Below are positions 28,072 to 41,284 of a stretch of DNA of 64,000 bases, piece after piece. Both the position numbers and the translations under genes were made by a program. Source of the stretch: Lotus japonicus (taxonomy: Eukaryota; Streptophyta; Magnoliopsida; Fabales; Fabaceae). The notes below the pieces were generated by a model. It was not told the origin of the DNA. It saw only the letters and a program-made list of their open reading frames with translations, and made no database searches. The stretch is from assembly GCF_012489685.1 (NCBI RefSeq), contig NC_080044.1, forward strand, positions 79,718,732 through 79,782,731, given 5' to 3'. Each line of letters opens with the position of its first letter. Positions within the stretch are counted from its first letter, which is position 1.

Positions 28072-31000
28072 CTAATTGCTATCCTGGACCGATACTAATG
28101 GCAGTTTGCCACCGTAAATCTCTGGGAGCTGACTTTCATCTATATCTTCTAGCAGTGTTGATTTCACCTTATTGTTATCCACAAACACTATCTGCAAAGG
28201 AAATCTCAAATTCTAAATATTTTCATCTCAAACATATAGTGTAATCATAGCATGCATTGAGGTACAATTAATTTTGAAACTTCACCTTCTTCTTGGTTTT
28301 ATTGTCAATGAAAGGGTAAATGATCTGCCAAATTTTCATAAATATGTAAGGTGCATGGACAATAAAAAACTTCCCCAACCTTTCAGGATAGTAGTCCTGC
28401 ATCAAGAAAATGATCATAAGCTATGAGTGTACAGAGTTTCCAAGTAAACACACACAAATATATGCAAAAGGGAAGAAAAACTGTTGTCACAACTCAGGAT
28501 TTGGATTCCCTGCAGGCAAATCTCCATACATTCATTGCAATTAGAGATTCGCAGTCGTTTGATTATATGATTGGATCACTCATATTTAAACTAGTTGTAT
28601 ATTTAATAAAATAATTTTAAATCTGAGTCAATCAGTTGGCTATTCAACCCTTAACCAATGATTTAAGAAAATTTACCTATAGGGAAATTGGATTCAACAT
28701 TTTATGTGTGAAATTCTGACATGTCACTTAAACAAATATGGATAGGTTGGTTAAAACTTACAAGAGTAGTTTTTAATTAACGTGACAAAATCTTATTAGT
28801 GAAACTAGAGGGGAGAAGATCTTAATCTATGCAAAAGATGCACCAAGTAAGAAACATAGTTGATGTATGACTACTTTTATTTGGCATGTGAACAAGGGGC
28901 TAAGAGCAAACCATACAAGTTGATTAACATCCCATATGCTTAACTCAATCTTAATTTATTAGAACTGGGTCTGCTCATTTATAAATCGTTCAAAATTATC
29001 TATTTTATATAATATTCGACTTCTTACTCACATTTGCAATAAGGTGAATAATAGAAAACCATACCTGCAAAATGGACAGAGCACTGATGTACCCGCGTAC
29101 ATCACTGTTTGAGTATCCCCATCCCTTAAGTTCTGCTATGCCAAGAAACTTTTCTTGCCCAGGTGGCATGCTGCAGATACCAAAAATTAATGTAACATTA
29201 CTAATAATATCCATTCAAGCTTCTAAAAAAGGTTCAGTGTTTTAAAAGCAGGGTCTAATATTGGAAAAGGGATTACCTTGCACATAGTTTATCAAGAAGA
29301 TAGACCACGTATCCTGTGTTACAAACAGAGTTGAAATAACTAGGCTCTAAATTAAATTGTAATAATGTCAACAAGATCATTCAGGAATAGGAAATTTCAT
29401 ACGTTTGAATTCATCTAGACCATGTTTGTTTTGAAAATGATTTCGACCGAAGACAACAAATATAGGTCGACCTTGCTTATCACGTCCTTGGGTGAAGGCC
29501 TTGTCATGTGCAAGTTCATTAGGAATCTGAGACAGAGAGATAGAACCATTTGGAACAAAGGAACGTCTCCATTTCAAGTACTTGAGGAACATTGCTGAAG
29601 CTTTCTCCACATCTAAATCACGAGCGCGCAGGAATCTTCTAATCGTCAGGTCATCTTCTTCCTGCAATATGTACAAATGCCAACAAGTTTAACTTAAGCA
29701 TATCTTGTGTTCTGCTCTTTTTTGTACGGACAGTTATTATGAGACTAATCATCACTCAGAAATCATATTAAGTAAGTAGACTTCTCTCAACAAAATATTT
29801 TTCCTCAATGGTTGAATATCTTGAAGTTCACATAGCCCGTGGTAGAAATCAAGAGATATAAAATCAATCCCACACGTTTAGCTCCACTCATAACAAACAT
29901 AATTTTAAATTTTTAATAGACACTATTAGATAACACTATTTCGTCCATCATGTGTAAATTTAATGGGAATTCCACAATTCCCTAGTCCTTGGAGATTGAT
30001 GCTCACGTTGGTGGAGTAAATGATTTTTGAATTTTCAAAAGACATTTGCTTAAGTTTTTTTTTTTTTGAACGTGCTTAAGGTTTTGATTCTTGAGAAGCA
30101 TTGCACTTCTTTTTGTTGACCTTGTCCTTTAGAACTCTTTGTGAACAGCTAGCATCATTATGTTTTTGTTGCAAGACTCATAGTCATTTGGGCCGGCTAG
30201 CCCATTAGCTGAGAGACCAAAGTGATCCACTAAGAAACCGAACTGGATGAGTTTTTTTGTTTGATTTTAGAAATCATATAGGAGTAATTAATTAGCAATT
30301 TTCTATAATGCTAGAATATTCCCTTGTCTTAGATGTTGACATTTATAAGGCTGTTCATTTATCATGGAGCTAGCGTGAACCATATATTATTTTTAATTTA
30401 TGTTATGAGTAAATATCCAGAATATGACATGTTGCACCCCATTTTTTTAGTGTGTTGGTTTTGTTTATTATAAAGTAGTATTTAACCTATCAATCTGCCA
30501 AATTAATCATCTAGAGAAAACAAGTACAGAAAGATATAATTGTCGTTGTCATCGATGCCGGTCTTCACTAAAGAAAATAGAAAAATACCCAAAATAGAAA
30601 AGACTAAAGCATTGTAATTTTTTTTTCGGTCAAAAACCATTGGAATATTGTAATGGGTTTATCATTTTTTGGTCAATTGTAATGGGTTATGCAGTTGTGT
30701 GCTAATTCAACTTTTTAGTTTTTAATTCAGTCCTCCATTGATTCAATATTAGATTATTAGTACCCTCATCAACATTCACGTTAGCATTTTGTTTTAATAC
30801 ATTAACCTTTTGTTGAGTTCAAAAAAAAAACATTAACCTTTTTGTTACTAAAATTTATTAGAGTCCACCAAATTAAGGATGTGACTTATATAATTCAGTG
30901 AATCTCATGTGAATTTCAACTACTCTATAGAAAATATAATATTGGACAAAAAATGCCAAAGTAAGTATTAATAACATTTAAAAAAATTAATAACAATATA

Positions 31001-33204
31001 TATTAATAGTGTGTAAATAAATTCGAGGTTTTAAATAAATTTTCCACAAAAATCTAATTAAATTTTGTGATTTGATCATCTTATAATAAAAATGAATATA
31101 AGACAAAAAATATTATTCAAGCTGCATGTCTTGAATTTTACCTTGCCGTGTCTTAATTTTTTTTGAAACAGTGTCTTAAATTTTTATTCCTGCATGTGGC
31201 GTCAGGTCCCATTGTGTCAGTCGGTAGGTGCATAATATTGCATGCATTAAATGATATTCCCCACTTAAACTCAAGTCTTTGTACTCACTGACACTACAGC
31301 ATTTAAGAAGCACAACAAAAATAGAGAGAAAGTAACAACATTTCCCAGGTTATTTTTCGGTTATTTTTCAACAAAAATAGAGTTTGATTCATAAGTTTTA
31401 TTGTTTTTTTTTAATATTCTGCACATGATTATAAAAAATAATTGACATATAATAAAAAAATGAACAGGAGAATTTGATTGAATAATAAGCATTAACCCTC
31501 CCAAGTAGGGACAAAAAAACAGAAAATAAGTAATCCCCTTAGACCACCCACACTATGTAGCCATATCATATTTTATTGACATATAATAATATAATATCTG
31601 AACTAAAATATGTATTTCTTAATTTCATTTATTACTTTCCCACTTTAATCAACAACAATATACTAAATGAGAGTAAAAAAAAAGTTCTTATTATTGTCCT
31701 CTAGTACTATATATTGGGTTGTTATCTCTTGTTCTCCTTTATGTTTTATACTAACCTACCGCGAGTATCTTGATATTTTTTTTTTTTTTTTGAATTCGAT
31801 ATTAAAACAAAATGCTACTCTGAGATAGCACAACACCGCTATAGGCATTAGCTCCTAGGCAAGAAGCGGGGACCAAACTCATTGGGGGATCGAACAGATC
31901 AAATCCTAAGAGTACTATGCAAACGTAACTCCAAAGAGGCTACTCAATCAGCATATAAATTTGCTTTTCCCCGAATGTGTTTAAAGGAGATGCTCCAAAG
32001 GTGCAAAATAATGGAAAAAATCTTATTCAACATGATAATCAAGGGTGAAGGCAGTGCTGGAGCTTCCAACAATCGAACTTTAAGTATCTTAATAAATTTA
32101 AATTTATAACTTAGTACTTATTGAATTTACAAATTATACTTTTTTTTTGTTTTTATCCTAATCCAAGCTTTGGCAAGTATATTGTGTGTTTTGAATATGT
32201 AATAAAATCTTAGAAGAGGACTTCTATTTATTTTGAAAAATGGATGAAGCTTTGCTAAAGAAATTTTGTGTGGTTTATGATTCCTTGGAATTTGGATTAT
32301 TAATTAGTGGAAGGGTTTTGACTTTCATTTGTTTAAATATATTAAGTTTTCGGGACATTAATTAATGTGGTGGGTGGTTTGGCCTTTATAGAATACTCGC
32401 TTGAGAGATTTGTTCAAGAAAATTTATCATCTAAATAAAATTATTTTTCTGTTTGGAAAAAAAGGAAAAAGTGAGTTATATATCAAGATGTGTTTGTCTA
32501 GCAATATATAAACTAGATATATGTTAGAATGAGACCACAATTCGAATCCTAATAAAATCATTTATTAAGAGGTCATGACAGACAGATACAGTTTTATGAA
32601 AGAGAGATATCTGAAAAGAAAAAAAAAAGAGTTGTTTTTGCTTTCAACAAAAAGCAAACTCCACACAAACACATGAAGTACTATTTAGCTATTAATCATG
32701 CATTTGGATGGATACAAGATGTTGGAGATAGAAAAGGAAAAGAAGGGTTAGTTTCATAAAAAAAAAATCAGAAAAAAATCCTTGAGAATCCGTAGAGGGA
32801 AAAAGTACAAAATAAACTAATCCTTGAGAATCCGTAGGGAGTATTATTTAATTTGTTAAAAAAATTGTCTCTATTTCTTGAATCTGGAGCATCCTAAAAC
32901 ACATGTAATTGTACTGCGTTGTAACTAACTAAATACGTGTTTGGATGAAGACTAGACTAATTAACAATCTTCTACCTGATGAGCATTCCAAAACAGAAAA
33001 GCCAAAAGACCCTTTCCTTCTTAAAAGTACTTCTTTTATTCATTTTTTTTGTGTAATTAAAAGAATTTTCACACAAACAAACAGTGCTTAAGAGAATGGT
33101 TAACGTAGTAGTACCTTAGAAGAGGGATCCTGAGACTCAACGAAGCGTCTCACAAGGCGAATTTTGGTGAGTTCAGTATTGTCGACTTTCACTCCAACAT
33201 CCAT
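28072..33204 (-). CDS. Sec14-like phosphatidylinositol-transfer (CRAL-TRIO) protein
   Basis: Six exons on the - strand: 33204-33115, 29661-29403, 29313-29277, 29170-29065, 28396-28286 and 28191-28072; phases agree, giving 240 aa. The CRAL-TRIO N-terminal helix region includes DLTIRRFLRARDLDVEKAS. The lipid-binding CRAL-TRIO domain follows, with motifs KQGRPIFVV, GWGYSNSDVRGYISALS, YPERLGKFFIVHAPYIF and the C-terminal LPEIYGGKLPLV. It is a single-domain Sec14 protein, close to what I recall of Arabidopsis At1g01630 and At1g14820, without GOLD or nodulin domains. Such proteins exchange phosphatidylinositol and phosphatidylcholine at membranes and feed phosphoinositide kinases. Intron 1 is unusually large (about 3.45 kb) and AT-rich. 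Confidence 0.92.
29662..33114 (-). other. large first intron of the Sec14-like gene
   Basis: 3.45 kb with poly-T runs and AT-rich segments. A more GC-rich island at about 31810-32100 contains a 75-codon open frame without a recognisable domain, perhaps a repeat remnant. Confidence 0.5.
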
Positions 33205-33948
33205 TTTCTTCTTCTTCTTCTTTGTCCTCTCGTACAGTGAAAAAGAAGAAGAAGCACCGAAAGCAAGGTTTGAGCTTTGAATGAAGTTCCAGCTGGTATG
33301 TTACGTATATGTAGGAAAAGTAGAGTTCTCATAGCAATTAATGCTTGTTCTAATTCTGAGATGGATGTTGATCAGTTCTAAATTTGATTATGGACTTTCA
33401 TTTTCGCCACTAGTTTCGGAGTTTATTAACGACAACTAATTGGGCTAACCAACATTCAATAATTAAGGGGTTTTGGGTCATTATGCATGCACACTTCTTA
33501 GTTTAATCTTGTATGACACTTCTTATAAATGCTGACAACAATGCAATTTTTTTAGGTAAACAATTCTGTTCAAGCCAACTAAATTAACATCATGTACTCA
33601 GTACTCCAACTCAATCCTTTACTAATACTTAGTGTGGGTAATGAATCGATTTTTACATTTAAAATTAAACTTGGATGACAAATAGTTTAAGCTTATAAAT
33701 AACTTTGTTTAAATATTTGATTTGTGAGATGTGAGTATATTGGGTATTCAGATAAGATTGAAAGAAGTACATGTTCTCTAAGAATCTTCAAATATGTGTT
33801 TATTATTTTTTTATAGATCAAAATTTATTGATAGTAGTAAAAGAGGGGTCATAGACTCATAAGACAAGGTGGTCAGAGCCTATATGTCTATGTCTGATAG
33901 CAATAAAGGCCAAAGATTAGAAATAGTAAATTCTCAACCCAATCCTTA
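33205..33948. other. 5' flank of the Sec14-like gene
   Basis: Promoter region of the - strand gene, with a GAA-rich (CTT on +) leader next to the ATG. No gene seen further right. Confidence 0.5.
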
Positions 33949-34923
33949 GACCATCTCCAATGGTTTCAACATTTAACACCCTCAACACTCCACTTTTTCT
34001 CTTCCCAACACTCAGCATCACCTTCTCTCTCTCCAGTTCAACACTTCATTCAACTTTTACCCACTCCAATGATTTTTCACTCAACACCCTACCCCCTACC
34101 CCACTACTTTTTTTATTTCATATTTTGATTTAATTTTATATTTTTTTTTTATAATTTCATAAAATTAAAATTTTTGATAAAAATTAAATTAAATAAACTA
34201 TTATTGATTTAATTTAATTTAATTTAATGTTTCTTTTATTTTTTTAAATTAAATTAAATTAACGTAATATTTTTTTTAACGTAAATTAAATTAAAACACT
34301 TAACAATTTAATATTTTTTAAAAAAAATATACATAATAATTTATTTTATTTTATTAACTTCAAATGGAAGAAAAGAAACTAAGCACACAATAAGATAATA
34401 AGATGATAAGATGATGGAAAACTTTGTTTTTTTTTTCTGTGTCCAAATCAAACGAACCAAGTCTCTATTTATAGAGAAAAAAAAAATCATGAATTTTGAT
34501 AATTTTTTTAAATTTTTTTTTGAATGAAATAATTGAGTTGGAAAGATTAGGATAAACGAAAATCGCCCGGACGAATAAAAATGTGACACGTGTAACGCTG
34601 CAGGCCCTCTCTCTCTCCTCTGACGCGTGCGTGGCACGCGCCTGTCGGTGCCCAACGGTTGCGTGCCACGCGTCCCACGTCGGGATGCACTGGGACCCAC
34701 ACGCTGCCAAACCTGCAGCGTTACGCGCCTCGTTGGCGCGTGTGTGGCACGCGCCTGACGGTCACCAATCAGGGCGTGCCACGTGTCTCCGGACACAGGT
34801 TTCAACTCTGTTTAATTTTTTCAACTCCTCTCTTCCCCTTTCAACTTTCAACACTTCAATTCAACACCATTACACACCCCTTTCAACATTAAACACCCCC
34901 ATTAAACACCATTGGAGGTGGTC
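33949..34923. mobile_element. PIF/Harbinger-like non-autonomous element, 975 bp, GC-rich core
   Basis: TTA duplications at 33946-33948 and 34924-34926. Terminal repeats GACCATCTCCAATGG and (inverted) CCATTGGAGGTGGTC differ at one base. Subterminal zones are rich in TTCAACA and TTAAACACC. The core at 34575-34800 is strikingly GC-rich for this window and carries duplicated GTGGCACGCGCCTG and CGTGCCACG motifs in direct and inverted order, plus TAACGCTGCAGG mirrored by CCTGCAGCGTTA. No transposase. Confidence 0.8.
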
Positions 34924-34926
34924 TTA

Positions 34927-35760
34927 CAAGTAGAACCAAGAAATGACACAGCTAGAAGCTATAGGGAAGCACCTCAACACATATGTGTTCATATCATATA
35001 TAGTTAATAGTTTATACAACGGTTGTGATTTTTCGTTGATTTTATTTTATTTTTCACATTAAGTTCTTGTATTTTAATTATGCTTATTTTATATTTTTGG
35101 TTGTGTTATTTCGTAACACTGACCACTCGTTAATCGTAAAAGTCTCATATTATTTAGGATGTTGAAGTAAGAGGGACGTTAAGACTATATATTAGACCCA
35201 AGTTATTTATTTGAAGTCTGAAGATATATAAAATTAGTAGCATTTTCATTTAGCTTATATATATTTAACTTAGTTTAAATATTTATTTTGTGAAGGTGTG
35301 AGTGTACCGATGTATTAAAGTGATATTCGGAATAGTTTATGTGTTGTAAGTTGTAACAATCTTCACTAGTACTAATTTTAGCCGTGATTTTTTTCTTCAT
35401 TAATTTGTATTTTTTCACGTTAAACTATTGTGCCTGTTTATTTTATTTCTTCTTCTCCTTAATTTCTTAGCACCCTACCACTCGTTGGCACAATGGAGTA
35501 GGTTATAAATAAATGATTTTTTTCTTTTAAAAATCATATGTAGGTGTACAATAAGTTATAGAAATATCTATACTCTCTTAATTTTTTTTTCAGTTAAAAA
35601 GATAAGAAAATTAAAAGATTTTATTGAAAATGAAAATATTTATTAAATTGAAAACATAATATAAATACTTTCATTTTTATGGTTGAAAACAATCTAAATA
35701 TTGATGTTAATTATAAATCGTATTTTTGTTATCAACAAATAAAATGCTTTACTGTTTGAA
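34927..35760. other. AT-rich spacer
   Basis: No gene or closed element seen. Confidence 0.4.
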
Positions 35761-35948
35761 TTTAATGGGTATACACTGTCAGTGTAAACTTTGTTTACAC
35801 AGTCGCCCAATTGAATTCCGCCACATCATCAAATATATTCTTGTTTTAATTAAAATTTAAGATGAAAGATATTATTTCACTTATATGGCATGTTATGATT
35901 GGTTGTCAGTGTAAAACAGTTTTACACTGACAGTGCATATCCATTAAA
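35761..35948. mobile_element. MITE with 28-bp inverted ends
   Basis: TTTAATGGGTATACACTGTC... (35761-35788) pairs with ...GACAGTGCATATCCATTAAA (35921-35948), 26 of 28 positions. The interior includes GTGTAAA/TTTACAC palindromes. It is 188 bp and non-coding. Confidence 0.8.
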
Positions 35949-36094
35949 CTCTTACTGTTTTTACATCCCGAATACCAGATCTAAATAAAGTTGAGTTAGT
36001 ACTCACTACTATAAAAAGTGTAGATACAAAATTTGTCGCGCTGATTAGATAATGGATACCAGATCTAAATAAAAGTCAACTGGAGTATAAAAGC

Positions 36095-36488
36095 ATATGT
36101 ATACAAAATCTCTATCTGGTTCATTTTGATGGTGACTTACATGTTGGGTTCTGGTATATGGAGGATTAGCAACTGGGTTTTGGGTGGGTTGATAGACTTT
36201 TTGTAAACTTCCTTGATAATTTAGTCTTGTCTCTTCATAATCGGTACTCTTTTTCCTTGCTAGGTTTTCTCAAGGGGTTTTATCCTAGTAAGGTTTTAAT
36301 GAGGCTGACTCTAGAGAGACTATTTTCAAGGAGGTATTAGGTGGGGTAGCTTTGACATTGGTAGGTTCTTACTATCGTTCATTCTTTCTAGCTCTTTCTC
36401 CCTTCTTTCTCTGTATTGGGTTGAAGTACCCCTTGTACTTCTATTCAATATATTTCTAATTGCCTAAAAAAAAATATGTATACAAAAT
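36095..36488 (+). mobile_element. 5'-truncated LINE with perfect 15-bp target-site duplication
   Basis: ATATGTATACAAAAT occurs at 36095-36109 and again at 36474-36488. The 364-bp insert between them ends in CTAATTGCCTAAAAAAAA, an A tail following a typical LINE 3' UTR (GTACCCCTTGTACTTCTATT). It carries no reverse-transcriptase sequence, so it is a short, dead-on-arrival copy. Confidence 0.8.
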
Positions 36489-38097
36489 TTGTGGCCTGGT
36501 TAGATAATCCATTTACTTGTTATATCAGCTAGCTAGTTTGGTGAACAACGAACCACAATTAATACAGTTCGTTCCAGAAACCGAATACAATTAATTCGAT
36601 CTGGTCAAGTGGTCATCTATACTATTCCATAGACAGGTGTTGTCTATTATGCATTACCCCAATGATATTGCAAAAATGTTAGTACTTGAATATCTTAATA
36701 GTAACAAACCCCTAATGACCCATTTTATTTGATGCAATTAAGAAGTCATACTGCCACATGACATTCTCTCCATCTTTGATCTTTGCAAATGTTCTTGGAT
36801 CTTGATGTCTAAAAATATTTGTCACTATAAGTAGTCTATATATCAAAACTCATATGTTTCAGTTGATGAAATTCAGTATATATCCTCCATGATTCATGTC
36901 TCAAGTTCTTTTTTTTGCAATCGTTGTCAGACTTGTTACCCCTCAAAATTTCATTACAATTCTCTTAATAATTTCATTGATTGACATTGACACTGTATCG
37001 ATCAACCCAATTAGCCATATTGTCAAATTAAATTTCAGCCAACTCAAATGTCTCATAACCACATAAACACCATGTTGGTTGATCAATATGACCGCCAGCT
37101 AGATTAGCATAGGAAACGACATGACACAAGGGACATGTGCCAAGCAAATCTTAATACTATAACTTTGCCAATCTTTTTTTTACAATTGTCATATTTCTAA
37201 ATAATCAGAGTAAAGTAGTGATGAAAATGTATCAAAATTCTCTCATGTGAAAAATCTCTCATATTCCCTCATATTTAAGTTTTGTATTTATTTCTCTTAT
37301 ATGTTAAATATGTGCAACCCTTAACCTATTTACAAAAATTGAGAACTACACAAGTGTTTCAATTGAAATTGTCATATTCTTTAAAGAAAAAAAAAAGACA
37401 TTATCATATCACATGTGATGTGATAATCGTGATAATCAAGATTCAAAGAAAGTAAATGATGCTCCATAAAATTCAAGTATAAATGCATCTTTGACTTTTC
37501 ATTCATGAAAACTTATCCATTCTTTAATTCCCACGAAACTCGAGAAAATAGTCAAAATACTTTCAACTATTATTCAAAGAAGATACACAAAAAAACATTG
37601 GATTATTCTGACCTGTTTATGTTAAACCCAATCAAGTGTCTTAAGATAACGTCACGCAGTTGAATTTTGGTACCCAAATGGTTCTCTGAGATTGACTTCT
37701 CATCAAACCTCACACAAACAAAACATCACCAAACCAGAAAAAAACATTACAAAATCCACCTTCAATCTTCATCTTCAACCTCACTCTTCAAACATTGTTT
37801 GTTTTCTTCAAATCAAATCCACTCTCTCACTGTTCATATCTGTCTCTCTCTGTTTCTGCTGAGAACAACCCAATTCCCTTTCCTTCAACCTGTTCCTGTG
37901 AACCCCCATTGCTAAGAAACCTCTCATCACATTCACAACCACTTCCCCCTGTGACATCTCAACCTTCTTCTGCTGACCACCATTGACTTCATTATAGCAC
38001 CTTCATTTTCCTTGTTCTGCATTGGCACCTCCCTCTTCCCATCACTGAGATTCATCATTCCTCCAATCAAAATCACATCTTTTCTTGAAGGACCATA
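36489..38097. other. spacer and promoter/leader of the IRX10-like gene
   Basis: No coding sequence seen. From about 37670 to 38097 the + strand is C/T- and CA-rich, consistent with a long 5' UTR; short open frames inside it (for example 37667-37915) could act as uORFs but are unsupported. Confidence 0.5.
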
Positions 38098-40838
38098 ATG
38101 GGTGTCAGAAATTTGGGATTTTTAGGGCTTCTCTGTGCTGCTTTTGTCTTTTCAATTGGTGCTGTTGAATTGGGCAGGAATCAGCCACCAGAAAGAATTT
38201 CAGGTTGGTTATTCTTCTGATTTCGGATTTTATAGCTTCTTTCTTTGCTTGCCATGTTCTAATTCTATTGATTCGGTTTAGGTTATCTTCTGTTTAAATC
38301 TTTTGATTGTGATCAATTTTTTCCCAGTTTGGTGTTGTGTTGGTTTCAATGCAAGCCATTGGTTTATTCAACTCTGAACTTATCTAGTTGTTCTTGAGAT
38401 CCTGAATTAAAAGTGCCAAGCTTGCTTGTTAGATAAAAGATAGCATGAATACAATTTAATAGAGCTTTTGCTTTTAGTTGGTTGCTTAAGGTCCAATGCT
38501 CCATAGCAATTAGGCTAAAATATAAGAGTTTGGAAGATGTATGACTGCATAGATGTTGAGAATTTTAGAGGTAATGCATGAAAATGGAACTTTTAATAGG
38601 TTGTGCTTAATTCTCAATTTTGATAGCTGAATCAAAACATGAGCCTTTCCACTTCTCTCCCCAAGAGTATCTTTTTTTTTTGGTTTATGAAGAGAAATTT
38701 GAACATTGTAATCTGCAGAATACCTTGCTCTTACAATCAATACCTTGATCATTTTCTTGAAATTTATGAAGCCAGTAAAGGGAAAAAGTGATAACCAAAA
38801 TATGAATGTTGCTCCCTAACAGTATGTAACTATGTATGCTCAAATGTTATGAAGACATTAATATCAACTCAGCACTGCGGTATTCAGATTTTAAGAATGT
38901 AGTATCAGTTTAGATTTCAATTCACTGGGGAAGTAGCTAGAATGGAGGTTGGGTAAAAGAGGACAGCTTTAATAATTTGAGGTAATTGATATGTACAGAT
39001 AAATGCACATGCTTTGTTTCTTTGTTTATCAGCAGTGTTGTACTATTTAAATTCCCTGTGTTAGTGTATTTAAAACAAGTATAGTGTATTTAAAACACGT
39101 ATATATTTCCTTTTATTAAAGATGAGACTACTAAGCATGTTGCGGTTGATCCAATTGTAGGTAGCGCTGGTGATGTATTGGAAGATGATCCGGTGGGAAG
39201 GTTGAAGGTTTTTGTTTATGAACTTCCAAGTAAATATAATAAGAAAATTCTGCAAAAGGACCCCAGATGCCTCAATCATATGTTTGCTGCTGAGATCTTT
39301 ATGCACCGGTTTCTTTTATCTAGCGCTGTCCGAACCCTTAACCCTGAAGAAGCTGATTGGTTTTATACCCCTGTATACACCACCTGTGACTTGACACCAA
39401 ATGGCCTTCCTTTACCTTTTAAGTCACCGCGAATGATGAGAAGTGCGATACAGCTTATTTCTTCAAACTGGCCTTATTGGAACCGGACAGAGGGGGCAGA
39501 TCATTTCTTTGTGGTTCCTCATGACTTTGGGGCATGTTTTCATTACCAGGTACTGGATTTAGTATATAATCATACTTCATTTATTATTTATATCACTGTT
39601 AGTGCTGCAAATGCTGAAGATGGATCATGTGACATGCACCTTTCTTATATTATTTTGTTCCAGGAAGAAAAGGCAATTGAAAGAGGGATTCTTCCACTGC
39701 TACAGCGTGCTACCTTGGTTCAAACATTTGGACAGAGGAATCATGTGTGCTTGAAAGAGGGCTCAATTACTGTTCCCCCTTATGCTCCACCACAGAAAAT
39801 GCATACCCACCTAATTCCTGATAAGACTCCAAGGTCCATTTTTGTATACTTCCGAGGGCTGTTTTATGATGTGGGAAATGACCCTGAAGGTGGTTACTAT
39901 GCAAGGTAGGTCTTATTATTACAACTTACAACTTCAAAGGAGGAAATTTGAATGCATGGTGGCATTACATTTACTTTCGTATATTATCTGCATTAAGAAA
40001 GTTGATTTGCATCCTTTTACTGAAAATTTGAATGAAGAATAACTTTGATTTATATAAATATGTAATTAATGAAACTGCCTAAGAAGATTGAGATTTACTA
40101 TTTAACTGTATTGGCGAGTGCATTGCTGCTTTCATGACAAAGTGCATGTTTGTTTTCATGATTTGCACATTATAAAAAGCATGTTTACTCAGAAAATAAA
40201 ACTTGTATCTTCTAATCAGAAATGATTCTAGTGCATTTTACCGTGGAACCAAACATGCTAAAAACAAACTGGATCAACAAGTAATCCTAAGTGGTTAAAC
40301 TGACTGTGTTTTGCAATCTTGCAGAGGTGCAAGAGCAGCAGTCTGGGAGAACTTTAAGAACAATCCACTGTTCGACATCTCCACTGAGCATCCAACCACA
40401 TACTACGAGGACATGCAAAGAGCTGTGTTTTGTCTATGCCCACTGGGATGGGCCCCTTGGAGCCCGAGGTTGGTCGAAGCTGTGGTGTTTGGTTGCATTC
40501 CTGTTATCATCGCAGATGACATTGTTCTGCCATTTGCTGATGCAATTCCATGGGAAGATATTGGAGTGTTTGTTGATGAGGAGGATGTACCTAAGTTGGA
40601 TACCATACTCACATCTATCCCACCAGAAATTATATTGAGGAAACAGAGATTGCTTGCTAACCCTTCTATGAAGCAAGCAATGTTGTTCCCTCAACCCGCT
40701 CAACCCGGAGATGCTTTCCATCAAGTTCTAAATGGACTTGCTCGTAAGTTGCCACGTGACAGAAGTGTTTTCTTGAAGGCGGGTGACAAGATATTGAACT
40801 GGACTGCTGGCCCTGTGGGGGACCTTAAACCTTGGTAG
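38098..40838 (+). CDS. IRX10L: glucuronoxylan xylosyltransferase, GT47 family, IRX10-like
   Basis: Four exons: 38098-38203, 39122-39549, 39664-39905 and 40325-40838, in phase, giving 429 aa. An N-terminal hydrophobic stretch (FLGLLCAAFVFSIGAVEL) acts as signal peptide or anchor into the Golgi. The exostosin-type GT47 domain starts at LKVFVYELPSKYNKK (about residue 65). It contains EIFMHRFLLSSAVRT, the aromatic DHFFVVPHDFGACFHY, RSIFVYFRGLFYDVGNDPEG and the nucleotide-sugar-binding region FCLCPLGWAPWSPRLVEAV / GCIPVIIADDIVLPF. IRX10 and IRX10L extend the beta-1,4-xylan backbone with UDP-xylose in the Golgi. Exon structure and sequence look intact. The neighbour relationship to ERF114 and BON1 matches my memory of Arabidopsis chromosome 5 (At5g61840 near At5g61890 and At5g61900). 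Confidence 0.95.
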
Positions 40839-41076
40839 CAAAATTATAGTAGTCTTCTGAGGCCATTAGGATTCTTTATATTTCTTGGTATATCCTCCCA
40901 AAATGTTTATAGGAGTTGGTAACCGAGATGCCTTTTTTTTATTATTGACATTGTAAATTCTGATATTTTTACATACAAATTCATTAGATCATGTTATCCA
41001 TTTTGCAACATGATTGTTCTCATTTTATGCTCACAGACTCACAGTTCATGTTTCCCTGCTCTAGTGGGATTGCTTG

Positions 41077-41284
41077 TTGTCTTTGGTTTACCTTTTGGTG
41101 CACCACATATATTCTCCATGAGAGGAAATTTTGAGTTAGGAACATCCACATCATGGTGAGACTAGCTCTTTCAACAAGAAGTTTTTTCCATTCACGAACT
41201 CGAACTTGAGACCTTGTATTAGGGGAATCGGACATGTTCCACCTAAACGGCTGAACAAACCATTTGTGGGTTATTGTCTTTGGT
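41077..41284 (-). mobile_element. SINE on the - strand with 11-bp target-site duplication
   Basis: TTGTCTTTGGT flanks at 41077-41087 and 41274-41284. On the - strand the 186-bp body starts near GTTCAGCCGTTTAGGTGG (A-box-like) and carries GGTCTCAAGTTCGAGTTCG (B-box-like). It ends GGTGCACCAAAAGGTAA, similar in layout to the other SINE tails in this window (GTACCAAAAAA). Confidence 0.65.

Noticed and set aside
34341..34933. open frames in the GC-rich island, both strands
   Set aside because: They sit inside a non-autonomous Harbinger-like element and reflect the CACGCG-type repeats; no domain.
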